Source of the DNA: Stachybotrys elegans
Taxonomy: Eukaryota > Ascomycota > Sordariomycetes > Hypocreales > Stachybotryaceae
Length of the DNA: 64,000 nucleotides
Direction: 5' to 3'
NCBI GenBank assembly: GCA_020746835.1
Contig: JAGPNK010000005.1
Location: 2,170,001-2,234,000, forward strand
Shown: positions 39,677 through 51,582 of the stretch, piece after piece
How the letters are laid out: each line of letters opens with the position of its first letter
Numbering within the stretch: position 1 is the stretch's first letter
Notes under the pieces: model-generated
Databases searched by the model: none
What the model saw: only the letters and a program-made list of their open reading frames with translations
Told to the model about the DNA's origin: nothing
Made by a program: the position numbers and the translations under genes

Positions 39677-42052
39677 TGTCAGTAAGAATTCGCAGAAATG
39701 ATAGTTATGATGTTAAAGTGAAGGATTGGAGGGAGGATGCAGTGGGCGGGAGCAAGCATGTCATGTCATTTCATGGCATGCCGTAGGATGGAGTCTAGGA
39801 CGACGGTCGGAGGTGTCGCCGGGACGTGTGGCAGGAGGCAAAGGTGAAACACTGACGCTCATTGTGAAATTGTGCGGTGCGAGGTGTGCGCCTCAGCTGG
39901 GACGATGGGAGGATTCAGGAGGGACTGCAACGGCCAACGGCGGGTGAGGGCGCGAAGGAGACTCGGTGGGCCTTGGGCAGTTCGGGGCTTCTGCTGGTGA
40001 TGGCGTCTTGTTGATGCACAAATGGCCGAGAGAGAAACAAGAAAGGAGAAACGGTCGATGGTTGGCGAGGTGTGTGTTGTTTCTTCCAAGCCGAGATGAT
40101 GCAATGGGGGGAGGTGAAAAATCAGGGAGGAAATTGAAGGAAGAGAAAACGGAAGAGGGCGGCGGCGACAAGTTCAAAAGGGGTTTAAGCGTCGAGGACC
40201 CTGTGCTGTTCTGGGTTACAGATTACAGGGAGCCTTGTGCAACCGAAAGTGCTCTATGCTACGGAAGGCTATTATGGGCCTCGTAGTTGGTGCAGTGCCG
40301 CTGTTCAGCACCCACACATGGAAATGCACTGGAGCCAACCTTGAACCTTGGCCAATCGTCCCATCCCACTGTCCGATATACTTTTTGTGCCAATGCCAAC
40401 CAACCAGGCCCTGCCCGCTCGGGCAGTCGCGCGCGCAACCCTCCAAGCCGGTAGGGATCAACTACGGAGTACGAGACGACGACATGCCATCCATCCATCC
40501 ATCGGACGGGATCAGCAGGGCAAAACCTGCTTTCCCACAGGGCTCGGCGGCCCGTCTGGTGGCGAGGGATGGCTCACAAAAGAACGTCTGGCCGCTGCTG
40601 GAATGGAAAGCAATTACCACCTTTGCCATCGTCATTATTCCAATTACCTTGGACAAGAAAAAGGCAACAAATACATCACTCTTTCATCCATTCATCCACC
40701 TTGGTTCTCCGGCCCCATTCTTCAACGAACAAGGGGCGGCGCCGACCAGGGCCTGCTACATGCCAGGCAACAAGCTTTTCCTGTCTGAACTGCTCCGTAT
40801 CCATACCCATACTGTATGTACCTACGGATACCTGCTAACAGGCGCTAGCAAAATGGCGAGCGTGTGTAATGACTGAGGTGTGTTACAGCAACAGTTGGAC
40901 CCTGCCTTGGCAGCGGCCCCCTCGTCTCTCCCATTGTAACAGGATGAGTGTCGCCGGAGCCAATCAGTCCCACGGACAAGGTGTGTGTCAACCAGAGACA
41001 GGCCTGGAGGGCATGGTCCGACGGGCTCGACCATAATTTTCCGCTGCTACAACGTCTAATCACCCAGACCAGACAGACACGAAGCCAGACTCCACGCTCG
41101 TCCATACTACCTAGTCGTATGTAGGCGCCGCCATGGACACTCACACTCTAATTTGTCCTACTCCTTGTCCCGCTAGCTGCGAGATTTGCTCACGATCCGC
41201 TGCGGTCCAACCAGCAGCCCAAAACAACGCCCAGACCAGGCCTGGCCCGGCGCGGGTTCGCCACACAGACCAACAGACGACACACAAGACGCAAGACGCA
41301 ACAGGGGGGGCCGCCGACGTTTGGACTGCGCTGCTCCAATCTGCGTTTCACCGACAGGCCATGGTCAAGGGATCGTGACTGCCGGCTCCTGTAACCTTGG
41401 GGGGCCCTATGGCTTCAGTGGACTTGGCAATCTTGTTTACACCTCGGCCCCAAGGTGAATCTCGTCCGTCCCAACTCTCTGCCTCCCTCCATCCCGTAGG
41501 AGCTATCCCAAGCCATCTCAAGCCATCCCATCCCGAGCTCGATGTGGCTGTCGTAATCTTGCGCGGCTCGCACCATGTACATCCTAATAAAAATAAATCA
41601 CCCGGCTGACTCTGCTCCATGGCCGCTCGTTGGTCTTATCCTCTTGTCTCCCGGCTGCTCGTAGCCGGGTGGCAGCTTTCCCCCTCTGCTTGACGGCTGC
41701 GCCGCTGGTAGGGAGGAAAGCGCCATAAGCTGACGGCGTGATGAGGCCATAAAGTCTGCAACGGCTGCGTGCCGTGTTGGTAAGATGGCTGAAAAGTGCC
41801 AAAATTGGTTCTGCCTGGGCCTAGGCCTCTGCTCCCTGGCCCTCGTAGCTGCACCTTGGCGCCGTATCTGCATGGGCGGGTAAGCCTCCACTGTATTTTC
41901 ATCAGATGCATTCAGATTCCAGCTGGCATGGATGAACCAACATGTGAATTGGCATTATTACCTAACGACCAACTTCTTGCATTCTTCTCTCAACCTCCTT
42001 CTCTATGCTACATGCATGCATTCCTTCTTCACTTAATCCCGGTACCAACGGC
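39677..42052. other. Intergenic, 2.4 kb
   Basis: This holds the promoter of the syntaxin gene and the 3' flank of the MEMO gene. An open frame of 213 codons at 40235-40876 has no domain, poor composition for coding and no splice support, so I leave it out. A CATC tetranucleotide run lies near 40487-40504. Confidence 0.5.
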
Positions 42053-43183
42053 TCACAAAACAGCGTACGCAGATACGTAGCTGACGCTAGATCCTCTCGG
42101 ATCAACAAGTTTCTCCTCGCTGCGAGCATAGTAGATGACCTTGAACTTGGCCTTCTCGTCGTCCTCCACATCCTCGGAGTAGAGCTCCAGCGCCGCCATG
42201 GCCACCCCTATCGGGTACCTCCCGCAGACGGTGTTTCCGGTCTTCCTCAGTACGTTGACGAAGGCCTCGTGGCTACCGCTCTCAACAGCCTCCATCGCAG
42301 CCTCATCCAAGATTCGAATCGACTCGTGTATAGGGGATCCGACCGGCGCCTTACTGCCCACACTGAGCTCTTCTATGTGGTCGATGTCTCTTGTCGGTAG
42401 GTACGGCATGTAGTCGAAACGGTCGCCCCAGTGGCAGAAGTCGGAGCTGATGATGAAGGCATTCTCCGGGTCTCTCAAGTAGGGCAAAAGGACCTGGGCC
42501 ATGCGCTTGGATTCACTCATGGAGTTGTTCCCCACGAGGATCGGCACAATCGTGGGGAACTCGTCTGGTGAGTTGAAGGCTTTCTCACACATCTTGTAGA
42601 GGTAGGGCATGTGCATTTCCAGAGAGTGCTCGTTTTTTTCTCCCCGGTGGTCCATGTAGTCCAAATCGGCCTCCTTCCTGACACTCTCGACTGTGTCTTC
42701 GTCCACGACGAGGTTGCCGAATGGCGTAGCGTATGCGGAAAAGTTGGAGACGGCACAGCCTGTCAGCCCATAGGTGTGGGAGGGCCCGAGGACGAAGACA
42801 CGCTTGACATTTTGAAGATCGAGGACGCTGTAAGCCCATGCCGCCGTTTTGCCGGCGAAGAAGTAGCCAGCATGTCTGTCGTGTCGGTCAGGTTATCTGT
42901 GTGCTGATTTTCAAGGAAGAGCAAGCGGAACTCACGGTCCGATTATCATCCTCGCCCCGGGGATTGGCAGAGAGGACCCTTCGATGGTTTTGGGAACCAT
43001 CTTAAGCCAGTCGTTGAGTCCATTCCGATGCACAACAGTTCCATCCCGTTGTCTCTCATCGTAGCCATCGTTCAGCCTCTCCAGATCTTCCTCATACCAA
43101 CCTTGTGCTGCCTTGCGAGCAGGACGTATGGGCCTATCAGACACGCTGGCATGTAGCTCTTCGACAGATTCTGGGGGCGGCAT
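42053..43183 (-). CDS. MEMO1 family protein
   Basis: Two exons, 42936-43183 and 42053-42875, with a 60-nt intron; 356 residues. The model starts at the only early ATG (MPPPESVEE). Family landmarks are present in order: RKAAQGWYEEDL near the N-terminus, IIGP joined across the intron to HAGYFFAGKTAAWAY, RVFVLGPSHTYGLTGCAVS, EHSLEMHMPYL, IVPILVGN, FIISSDFCHWGDRF, GRYPIGVAMAALEL and a C-terminal strand. The His of HAGY, His of PSHTY and Cys of DFCHWG correspond to the metal-binding triad described for human MEMO1, which has a dioxygenase-like fold. The yeast homologue is Mho1. An insert between the start and HAGY (about residues 30-75) is longer than in the human protein. Cytosolic, exact reaction unsettled; a redox or copper/iron-binding role is reported for the family. 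Confidence 0.92.
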
Positions 43184-43741
43184 GGCTGGTTCGGTGCTTG
43201 GATGGAGGTTGTGTATCTTGTGAAGAGGTAAGATCAAAGTTAAACTTTGAGCTTCAAGGTACTGGGCAGATGGCGCGCTGGATCGGGCAGCTTGAGGAAG
43301 CTGCCTGCCACTGCACCTTCCGTGCCTTCCATGGCTTATCAGCTCTGTTGCCCCGCCCCCGGGCTGATGCGGGGTGTTTACCTAGGACTGCTGTGCATGC
43401 CGATACCTTGGATTTTTGTGCTTGCGTCATGCCATGCCGTGTGAGAGCTACTAAGACAAGCGGTAAGTTGGGCGATATTATTGGGCAGACGTGCTTAGCT
43501 GTGAGGTCTCCATGGCTTCGTGGCTGCATGTCGTTACCTACTTACCCATTTACTCCACCCTGTGCCCATGACGGGGGAATGATAACACGCCCAAACAACA
43601 GATATTTGCCAAGGACAATTGCCTCACCGGGAGTCCGCAGACTGGTATACAACAGGTCTTCATTTCCACTGCTATGAGAATTGAGACGGGCCATTGCCTA
43701 GATATATCGCTGATGCGCTCTCTCGGTTTCGCTCCGCCGTA
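43184..43741. other. Intergenic, 0.56 kb
   Basis: This is the promoter of the MEMO gene and the 3' flank of the STAND-like gene, both on the minus strand. Nothing else is visible. Confidence 0.55.
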
Positions 43742-45983
43742 CTATTCCACCCAGCCTCCTGGCATTTTCGAGGTGAACTCGTCCGGCTCTACCAGCTTCC
43801 AGAACTCCCGGGCATATGTCTCGACCTCGAATACCCATTCCAGCTGCCATTCATCGGGATCGAGACTGATGTGGAGGTCTATTATGCGAATGGGTCGCCA
43901 TTGGCTAGGCTCCAAGTATGTATACTTGCAGTCTGTTCGCCAACTGTTTCGATAATTTTTCCGCAGAAGCTCGCAATCGGGAAACAGTTTCTTCCTGCCC
44001 TTCATACGTGTGTTACGTATGGCATCCGCGTCGAAGTAGCCTCTCACGCCGTGCTTGTTCCGCCGTATGATGTCCTGCTCCTCCCGCCCATACTCAAGTA
44101 GGTTCACGCCCGACCTTGAAAGCAGTCTGGCCCAGTGTCGGACCGTCTTCTGTATAGCCACCTCCCAGTGAAACGATTGGTTAATGTTGGCAAGAAAGCA
44201 AATGGTCCCAGCAATGAGCGAGATGAATGGCGTCCCCGTCCAAGCAGGCACGGGGTCGATATTCCAGGGAACGATGTGCTCGATCGGGTGGCGGTGGCGG
44301 AAGTTGGTGGCCTTTATAGCCCGGATGACAATGTCTTCCCACGTGCTACACCAGATTCTGGAAGGGAACATCATCCAGAGATGGGGCAGTACGACGTCAG
44401 GATATCGGCGCCCCATCATGATGGCCACGGAGTGAAGCACTGAGAGCTTCTCGCTCGTGGACAGCGCCGCGTCAAGTTTTGAGATGGACCCATCCGAGGT
44501 GAGCAGCTTTTCGTATTGCCCGGGGGATCTCATGACGAACGAGCCCATCCGAAAAGCCTCGAGCCGGTCTTGCAGCAAGGTGTCGAAGTACTTGGGCATG
44601 AACCTGTCCTTGTACTTGGCACATTTGTCATAGGGCCATAGCTCTAGACCTTTAAATATCCTGTAGATGTCGACGGAGTCTGGATTCTGTAAGTGAGGCT
44701 GAACCATTTCTGTGATTTCAATGATCTCCTTGTCGTTTGCCCAACTGCCCCACGGTATCAGTGGCCGAAAGGGGTCGCTAAGAGGTATTAGTATCGCACA
44801 TCGAGGGTCGAAAAGACACATACGGAAGTTTATTGTCGTTGAAGACGGTACCAAGGCCTGAATCTAGAAAGAATCTGACCATCTCTGGCTGTACGGCTTG
44901 CGTTGCAACCTAACAGCACATGTCAGTACCAATCGAGCTTCCGGTTTCGCGCAGACAAACCCCAAGGAGCGACATTCCGGATTCAGTCACGTCAAACAGG
45001 GATGCCCGCCTCGTCTGTAGCATTTGTTTGACACCACTAAGATCTCCGTGCTCTATTCGCAGGAAGATTTCGCTATCCCACGGTATCACGTTATATGCTC
45101 GAGATTGCAAAGACCAGCCAGTCGGAGATGGCTTAGTCTCCAGCTCGTAAATACTGCTGGACAACCACATGGGCATCTGAATGTACACCCTCCAAGCTCC
45201 GGTCTGCTTCCTGTACCTCACTGCGAACCGCCCGTACACGGTTGGCCAACGCGACTTGAGGTTCAGCATGACACCATCGGAGGGTTTTCCCATTGTCCCT
45301 TCGCCGTCCTCGAACAACGGCAGTTGTGGTTTGGCCTGCCATTCGAAGTTCACGAACTCTCCCGGGGGCGAACCTCCTTTGAGTCCTGGCGGCTGGTAGC
45401 GTGGCAATTCTGGAGAACCGACAGCTACTTGTTGTTGCAAGATCTCGGCCACAACGGCCTTGGGAATGGTTTCAATTCTTTGGAGAATATGAGCAGTCTG
45501 GTTTCGGTTGAGAGCTCTATACTTCGTTAGTGAAAGGAGATGCAGTGTAAGCAGCGTCGAGTCATACATGCTGAACCCTTGCAATGACAAAGCCAGCATG
45601 TCCTTGGTCGCGGTTAATCGTTGTTTTAATTCGGCCAGTTTTGCTTCTTTCAAGACGATCTTTGTCATGACTTTGTACTTGAGTCGCGAGCGGTCCAATT
45701 CTGTCTTGAGGCCCCGGATATAGTCATCCAGCGCCCTGCAGGCGGTTTCTGCTCTCTCAAGGTTCCTCGAAGCTTCTCGGCTGCTCCAGACGGTAGCCAC
45801 TATATTCGGATCAGCAGTATGGTCCTTGAGGTCGCTGAACAACTCGAGGTAGGATTTGACGCTCTCCAGCAGCTCGTCTACATCCCCCGGGACGTTCTTG
45901 AACTTGTTGAATATTCCATATCCTTCGATGATTCCTTGAAGCGAAAAGGTAATGAAGGCGATAGACGCGGCGGCGGCTTCCAT
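43742..45983 (-). CDS. STAND-type fungal N-terminal domain protein with ankyrin-like segment
   Basis: Three exons on the minus strand: 44961-45983, 44824-44909 and 43742-44777. Introns are 51 nt (GTTTGT...CTGAC...TAG) and 46 nt (GTATGT...CTAAT...TAG). The product is 714 residues. The first 200 residues match the fungal N-terminal domain of STAND proteins (Helo-like family): IAFITFSLQGIIEGYGIFNKFKN, SVKSYLELFSDL, and helices with LKTELDRSRLKYKVMTKIVLKEAKLAELKQRL. A middle region carries a beta-rich, W-containing segment (KSRWPTVYGRFAVRYRKQTGAWRVY). Across intron 1 there is one clear ankyrin unit (IEHGDLSGVKQML...GMSLLG joined to VATQAVQPEMVRFFLDSG). The last 330 residues have no domain I know. 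No nucleotide-binding module is visible. This N-terminal family includes cell-death executors of fungal immune-type loci, so a role in incompatibility is inferred. Confidence 0.8.
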
Positions 45984-46628
45984 ACTGAGCTCTTGATCCC
46001 CCTCCCGCGGAGGATGATATCTTCATCAATATGAATCGCTTCGACCATGAATGCGATTGCGCGGCGATGCGACGTCTACAAGATGGTAAGACTACACTAC
46101 AAGAGATGTAAGGGGGCTCGACCAACTTAAACACCTCTTGTCCCCCCAACCTGGCGGATCGACCCAGCACGGCCACACCACCTGGCCGCATACAGAACCA
46201 ACAGTTATCAGGCTGGCCGCCTGGCCTCTGGATGGGCGGCAAGGCGATGATCCTATTCGTCAGGGTTGGTTACATGCATGGGGGCACAAGCTCCAGGCTG
46301 CCAGGCTGCCAGGCTGTCTGATCGGCTGACCAGAGAGTGCCGGTTTTCCATGGTGAAACAAATTATTCTTAACCATTATACCGCACGTAACGAAAAATTT
46401 GATCCCAGAAAGATTCTATTAATGTTAAAGGGACAAAAGCATAATATGCGTTGGAGATGAATTCGATGTGTTTTAAGCGCCCTTGCGGGACGGTCCGCCA
46501 CTAATAAGAGCCTGCAGGTTTCCATCTTCCATCTCTACGGGCTGGAGGGCTTGGCACATCACTCCTTCATGCACAGCCTCCAGGTGGTGGCCAGGCATAT
46601 TTCTGTTGGTCCGACACGACACGACACA
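45984..46628. other. Intergenic, 0.65 kb
   Basis: This is the promoter side of the STAND-like gene. It includes an 8-bp tandem repeat (ccaggctg, three copies at 46293-46316) and an AT-rich stretch at about 46350-46450. Confidence 0.55.
46293..46316. repeat. 8-bp tandem repeat, three copies
   Basis: The unit ccaggctg occurs three times without interruption, upstream of the STAND-like gene. Confidence 0.9.
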
Positions 46629-47659
46629 TCATGCCATACCCCAAGGAGAATACGCATCCATTACGTCGACGGGATCGCCGCCTTGCGTCTTCCCTCCTCC
46701 CGGGATGAAGAATTTGCTTCCGACGGCCACGGCCGACGTTCCATGCCTTGGCATTGCCATAGGCTGAAGCTGTGTCCACGTCTCCGTCCTCGTGTCGAAT
46801 GCCTCAGTCTCGTTGAAGACTCCACCAGAACCCGCAGCCGGGTTGCCCTCGCCACCAAAGGTGTATACGATGGGCCCCATGGTTGCAGCCGACAGCCCGC
46901 CCCGAGGGGTCGGTAGTCGACCAGGGCTGACCCGCCAGCCCTTTTCCATGTTGTCGAGGTCGAGGACAAAGACGGTGTCTTTCACGTTGACCTGCCCGTT
47001 CATCCTGCCACCGAGAACATAGAAGTGGTGACCAACCACGGCGCCGCCGGCGTGATCTCTGGGCTCAGGCAGGCGGCGGGCTGCTTTGGGCAATGGTATC
47101 CAACGTCCTGAGACGGTGTTGAAGGCAGATACCACATCCATGGTGGTCTGAACGCCTCCCGCGAATGGCTCCAGCCTGCGCAGACCGCCGGCCAAGAATA
47201 TAGTGTCCTTGTAGACTCCTATAGCTGCGGAACCTCGCCTTTCTTTGGCTGGCATAGGCTTCAGGCGAGACCAGCGGTCGGCGCCGGCATCATACACCAT
47301 GCTCTCCGGGAAGCCTTCCCAGGCAGAATCCGTCGTCTCGCTCATGCCTCCCAAGAGATAGACCATGCCGTCCACGGAGGCAAGATTGGGGTGGTTGGCC
47401 TGAACTGGTGCAGGGCTTCCCAGACTCCATTTGTCTTTGGAGATGTCGTACAGCTGCAGAATGCCAGTGGTACGAAGGCCGTCTCCTTGGGGCATGATAC
47501 CACCAAATATTGCCATGGTCGTGTTGGATATGGCCACGGTAGTGTGTTCCTGGCGGGGAGCGATGGGAATCGAGGCCAGAGACTGCCATGCACCACGCGG
47601 GGGGCTGCCGCGGCCATGGCCAGCCCGGCGACAAGCATACTATGAAGAATACGATACAT
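46629..47659 (-). pseudogene. Secreted Kelch-repeat (galactose-oxidase-like propeller) protein, apparent frameshift
   Basis: An ATG at 47657-47659 opens a clear signal peptide (MYRILHSMLVAGLAMAAAAP). The Kelch propeller, about 300 residues, is in another frame of the same strand. It has no ATG of its own upstream before a stop. Adding one base in the six-G run at 47599-47604 (six C on the coding strand) would join the two as AAAAPPRGAWQSLASIPIAPRQEHTTVAI. I found no intron that fixes the phase. Kelch blades show as AIFGGI...YDISKDKWS, VYLLGGM, TIFLAGG, FYVLGGRMNGQ, YTFGGEGN and FFIPGGG. Restored length is about 343 residues. A TATA-like tatata lies near 47745-47751. Secreted or periplasmic Kelch proteins are common in fungi; the ligand is unknown. 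No copper-site residues were identified. Confidence 0.72.
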
Positions 47660-49297
47660 TTCAACGCAGGATATACGAGTAAGGTACGCTGTGATGTGAT
47701 ATCGAGCCGTCCATTCTGAAGAGCATGGAGACAAAACTCACGGCGTCTATATATCGAGATGGCGGCATCTACCAGAACCACGGTATTGAGAAATGATTCG
47801 GGGCACTCTGCTCCGCTAACAGATCCGAGCCCGGTTTATAACATCATGGTTACAGCCAAGCAGCGGCAGCAATGTATCATCATTTGACGATTCTTCCCAT
47901 TGGTGTTGCTGGCTGTGTGGATCTGCATGAGGTTCCATCGAGAGAGGAATGCCGATGCAGACAGCCACGGCAGAGTTGCAGCACGCCCTTATTAACGGTA
48001 AAAGACGCGTCTGCCTGCAGATCTGCGCATGGCAATCCACCAATTGCGATGCCTGGATACAAAGTTTCAGAGCTTGGCTTGAAGAGTACTTACGTGTCGT
48101 GGGGAAGTACTCTGGCCGGCTGCATGGCATGTGAAGAATGTTGCTGAGGGGTTCAAAGCTGCTGCAGCGCATATTTCCCGCCAGGTCGTATCCGCCATGT
48201 TATCTATCCAATTGCGACAGCCTGTTCTTTTGGATCGCAGAGTTCAGGCTCATGGAGCAAATTATTGAGATCAGCATAGACCTACAAGTAGGTAGGAGGG
48301 TGCTAAAGTTTTCAGCTGATCTTTAAATTGGTTGGCTTGTCAAGTGTCAGCCAGCGCCTGGCGTAAGTATGCTGCAAAAGTCTGGACGAGGCGAGAGGGA
48401 AGGAGCCTTCGGCCGTGTGTTTGCGTTTACGTTTGCGTTTATGTTTGCTTAGCTAAGGCGCACTTCAGCTTGAAAACAAGCCAACTTTCGCTCCTTCATT
48501 CCTCTCTCTCTCGTTCACTTCGCCTGCTCATCTCCCTGGAACAATCGGCACAAACATTGAATTCTCTCTCGTCTTTGCTCTCAGCTCCTCCGCCTCGGCT
48601 TCTCGCTTGCTAGATATATCTAGCCTTCCCTGCTAGTGCTGGTGCTCGCCCCTGTTTCGACAAGGATAGGCCCTCCAGAATCGGATTTCTCCTCCCTGGC
48701 CTCTCGCCCCCTGGCATTCTAGACCGGCAGTTTCTGCCTCGATTGGGCCTGGCAGGCTGTTCCAGTGCACCGTTTCATCCCGGAACAAACTATCCATGCG
48801 CCTAAGCCGATAGCTCCAGTCGACGGGTCGTATTTGTCGCCCGACGCACCCAGCATTCAAGACTTCTCATAGGCTGCGGCCGGTCCTTGTAGTGGCGCAT
48901 TCCGTCATCCAGACCTTTCAAACCTTTCAGACACGCGGCAGATACATATGGAATGGCATGGACGCCATAGCACCTGAGATTTATCAATCAACCACGGGTC
49001 GTCCACTGCACCACGGCACTTTCTAGCTCATCCGTGCGGCATCTGGCACAACGCACGGCACAGATCCAAAGGTTCGCTTCGCTCCCCGCCCACCACTCCA
49101 CAGTTGGACGCCGTGTGGTGCGCTATTGTTGGTTGTTGTCAAGGGAGCCAAGAAAAACATATCGGCTGATCCTGCCAGTAGCGTTTTTTTCCTCCTTCTC
49201 CTAATTCCATCATCGACTCGCGGGGCTTTCTGTGCGACTTCACCATCCTCGACTGTACTGGCATACAGCATCGTTCGCATAGCTTCCTCGACTCGCC
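47660..49297. other. Intergenic, 1.6 kb
   Basis: This is a divergent region between the Kelch gene and the zinc transporter. It includes a CT-rich block (about 48480-48610) and a GTTTGCGTTTACGTTTGCG short tandem (about 48420-48445), plus the transporter leader. No gene is supported. Confidence 0.5.
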
Positions 49298-51212
49298 ATG
49301 GCTGGCTCCAAGATGGCGTGGTCCAAGGGCACCCGTATCAAGGTTATGATCGCCCTCGACACGGCTTTCTTTCTGCTCGAGCTCATCACCGGCTTCCTTG
49401 TCGGCTCCCTTGCCCTGACGGCGGACGCCTTTCACATGGTGCGCATGCCCTTCCACATCGCTTCCAATCCTATCCGACTGACATGAAACAGCTCAACGAC
49501 ATCATTTCTCTGATTATCGGTCTCTGGGCAGTTGTCGCCGCGCAAAAGGCCACCACCGACGAATTCACCTTTGGAGTGCGTACATGCCCGCAGACAGCCC
49601 CTCCTTTTTTGGACTGACTGACCTGTTTTCCTCATAGTGGGTGCGCGCTGAGATTCTGGGCGCATTCTTCAACGCAGTCTTCCTGATCGCGCTCTGTGTA
49701 TCCATCATCCTCGAAGCTCTGACGCGATTCGTCAAACCTCCCGAGATCGACAACCCCAAACTCATTCTCATTGTCGGTTGCGCCGGTCTATTTTCCAACC
49801 TTGTGGGCTTCTTCGTCCTGGGCGGCCACGGCCACTCCCACGGACACGACCACGATCACGATCACGACCACGAACATGGCCACGAGCATGATCACGAGCA
49901 TAGTCATGACCACGGACACGGACACGGACACGACCACAGCCATACCGATCCCCACGCACTAGAGGAGGGGTACGCAGGAAGAGATCTTCGCTCCGAGCTG
50001 GTTGATGACAGCGGTGCCGTCGCCGATATTCTACCCGAGGTCGTCGTCAAGAAAGTAACCAAGGCTGCCAAACAACCCGCCAACAACTCCGACACCCCCC
50101 GTCGTATCCGTTTCGAAAATGAACACTCTACCAAGAATGACGCATCCCCGATTACTGCACGCTCTGGCGCGCATTCCCGAGGACGAAGCCGCCGTGCATC
50201 CAGTAAGAGTGGGCATACGCGCTTTGCTAGCATCGACGACATGAGCATCCATCCTGCCAGCTTCCGACAAGACATCCTCGCCGCCAGCCTTGCTGCGTCG
50301 TCTGCAGCCGGGCCCCCCAGTGACAGTGACTCGGATGAAGAGTGTGTGGTGGAAGAGGCTGAGGCCAACGAGTCGTCTCCCCTCCTCAAGGGCTCCAAGC
50401 ACAGCAACGGCACCATGGATCACTCTCACACGTCGCTCTCCGGGACCAAGGGACGTCCTCGTAGGGATTCCAGCGTTCACCAGGGACACAACCACACTTT
50501 CCCCAAGAAGGCTTCCAAGGGTGGCAGCCACGGACACAACCACGCCGACATGGGTATGAATGCCATGGTGCTGCACGTCATTGGTGACGCGCTTGGCAAT
50601 GTTGGCGTTATCATTACCGCACTCATCATCTGGCTTACCGACCTGCCCGGCAAATTCTATGCCGATCCCATCGTGTCGCTCATCATTACCCTCATCATCT
50701 TGAGGACATCTATTCCTCTGACTATCGCCACCGCACGAGTCCTCCTCCAAGCCACGCCAGAGAACATTAGCGTCCAGGAGATTCGACAGGACATTGAGCG
50801 GCTCCCCGGCGTGGTCAGCTGCCACCACATTCACGTCTGGCAGCTCTCCGACACCAAGGTTGTTGCCAGCATGCACCTGCAGGTTTCTTTCCCCATCAAC
50901 ACACACAGTGGAGAGAAGTACATGCAGCTGGCCAGGCGGGCTAGAAAGTGCCTCCACGGCTTTGGAATTCACAGCGCCACTATCCAGCCCGAGTTTTGTC
51001 TCGATACAGAGCACCAGCACGACAGCGACGCGGCAGCTCTGACGCTGGACGGAGCTGTCGACGGTGTCAAGGCCGACGCATGTCTCCTCGAGTGTATTGA
51101 CAACTGCGAGGCTCAAGGATGCTGCTCTACCGTGGAGACGGCTTCCAACTCGTCTACTCGCCGCGGCAGCAACTCGTCACACAGCGAGCACAGTCCTCAT
51201 CAACATGCCTAA
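49298..51212 (+). CDS. zrc1: Zinc/cation diffusion facilitator (Zrc1/Cot1-type)
   Basis: Three exons: 49298-49438, 49492-49575 and 49638-51212, giving 599 residues. Introns are 53 and 62 nt. Six membrane segments are seen in the CDF order. The metal sites are intact: HMLND in TM2 (split by intron 1) and HVIGD in TM5, the HxxxD pairs that bind zinc. Between TM4 and TM5 lies a long cytosolic loop with a very His-rich segment (GHGHSHGHDHDHDHDHEHG start, encoded at about 49826-49950), typical of vacuolar zinc sensors and transporters. A second His cluster (GSHGHNH) lies before TM5. The C-terminal domain keeps CHHIHVWQLSD. The C-terminus adds a Cys cluster (ACLLECIDNCEAQGCC). It imports Zn2+ into the vacuole in exchange for H+ and gives zinc tolerance. 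Confidence 0.95.
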
Positions 51213-51582
51213 AGGGACAAGGTGTGTGGAGATGTCGATGAGGCATGCAGCTCATATTCGATATTTAATGTGTCATTTTCCATTTTGGAGTTGGCGTTAG
51301 GTCCCGACCAATCCGCTGTCGGAACATTTCTTTTGTTGGATGATTTTGAGGTAATAAGGATACGCGAGAGTGGTTTGCCAGTTATAGATCGTCCTTGACC
51401 AGTAGAGGGAAATCGATGGGTCTGAAATGGGCGAGGAAAACACCAAGGTGGCCCGACCGGCTGTATACACATATGATCGAGTCTCACAGTCTTTACAGCG
51501 CTTTCTTTTCTTAGTTATCTGTACAATACATACGTCCTGCATTCGTTACATCGTATATGCATGATTACTTCATTGACGTGGT
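51213..51582. other. Convergent 3' spacer
   Basis: About 370 bp of AT-richer sequence between the 3' ends of the zinc transporter and the J-protein gene. Nothing else is seen. Confidence 0.6.

Noticed and set aside
40235..40876. Open frame of 213 codons
   Set aside because: The translation is low in typical protein features, contains no domain, and overlaps frames on the other strand of similar quality.
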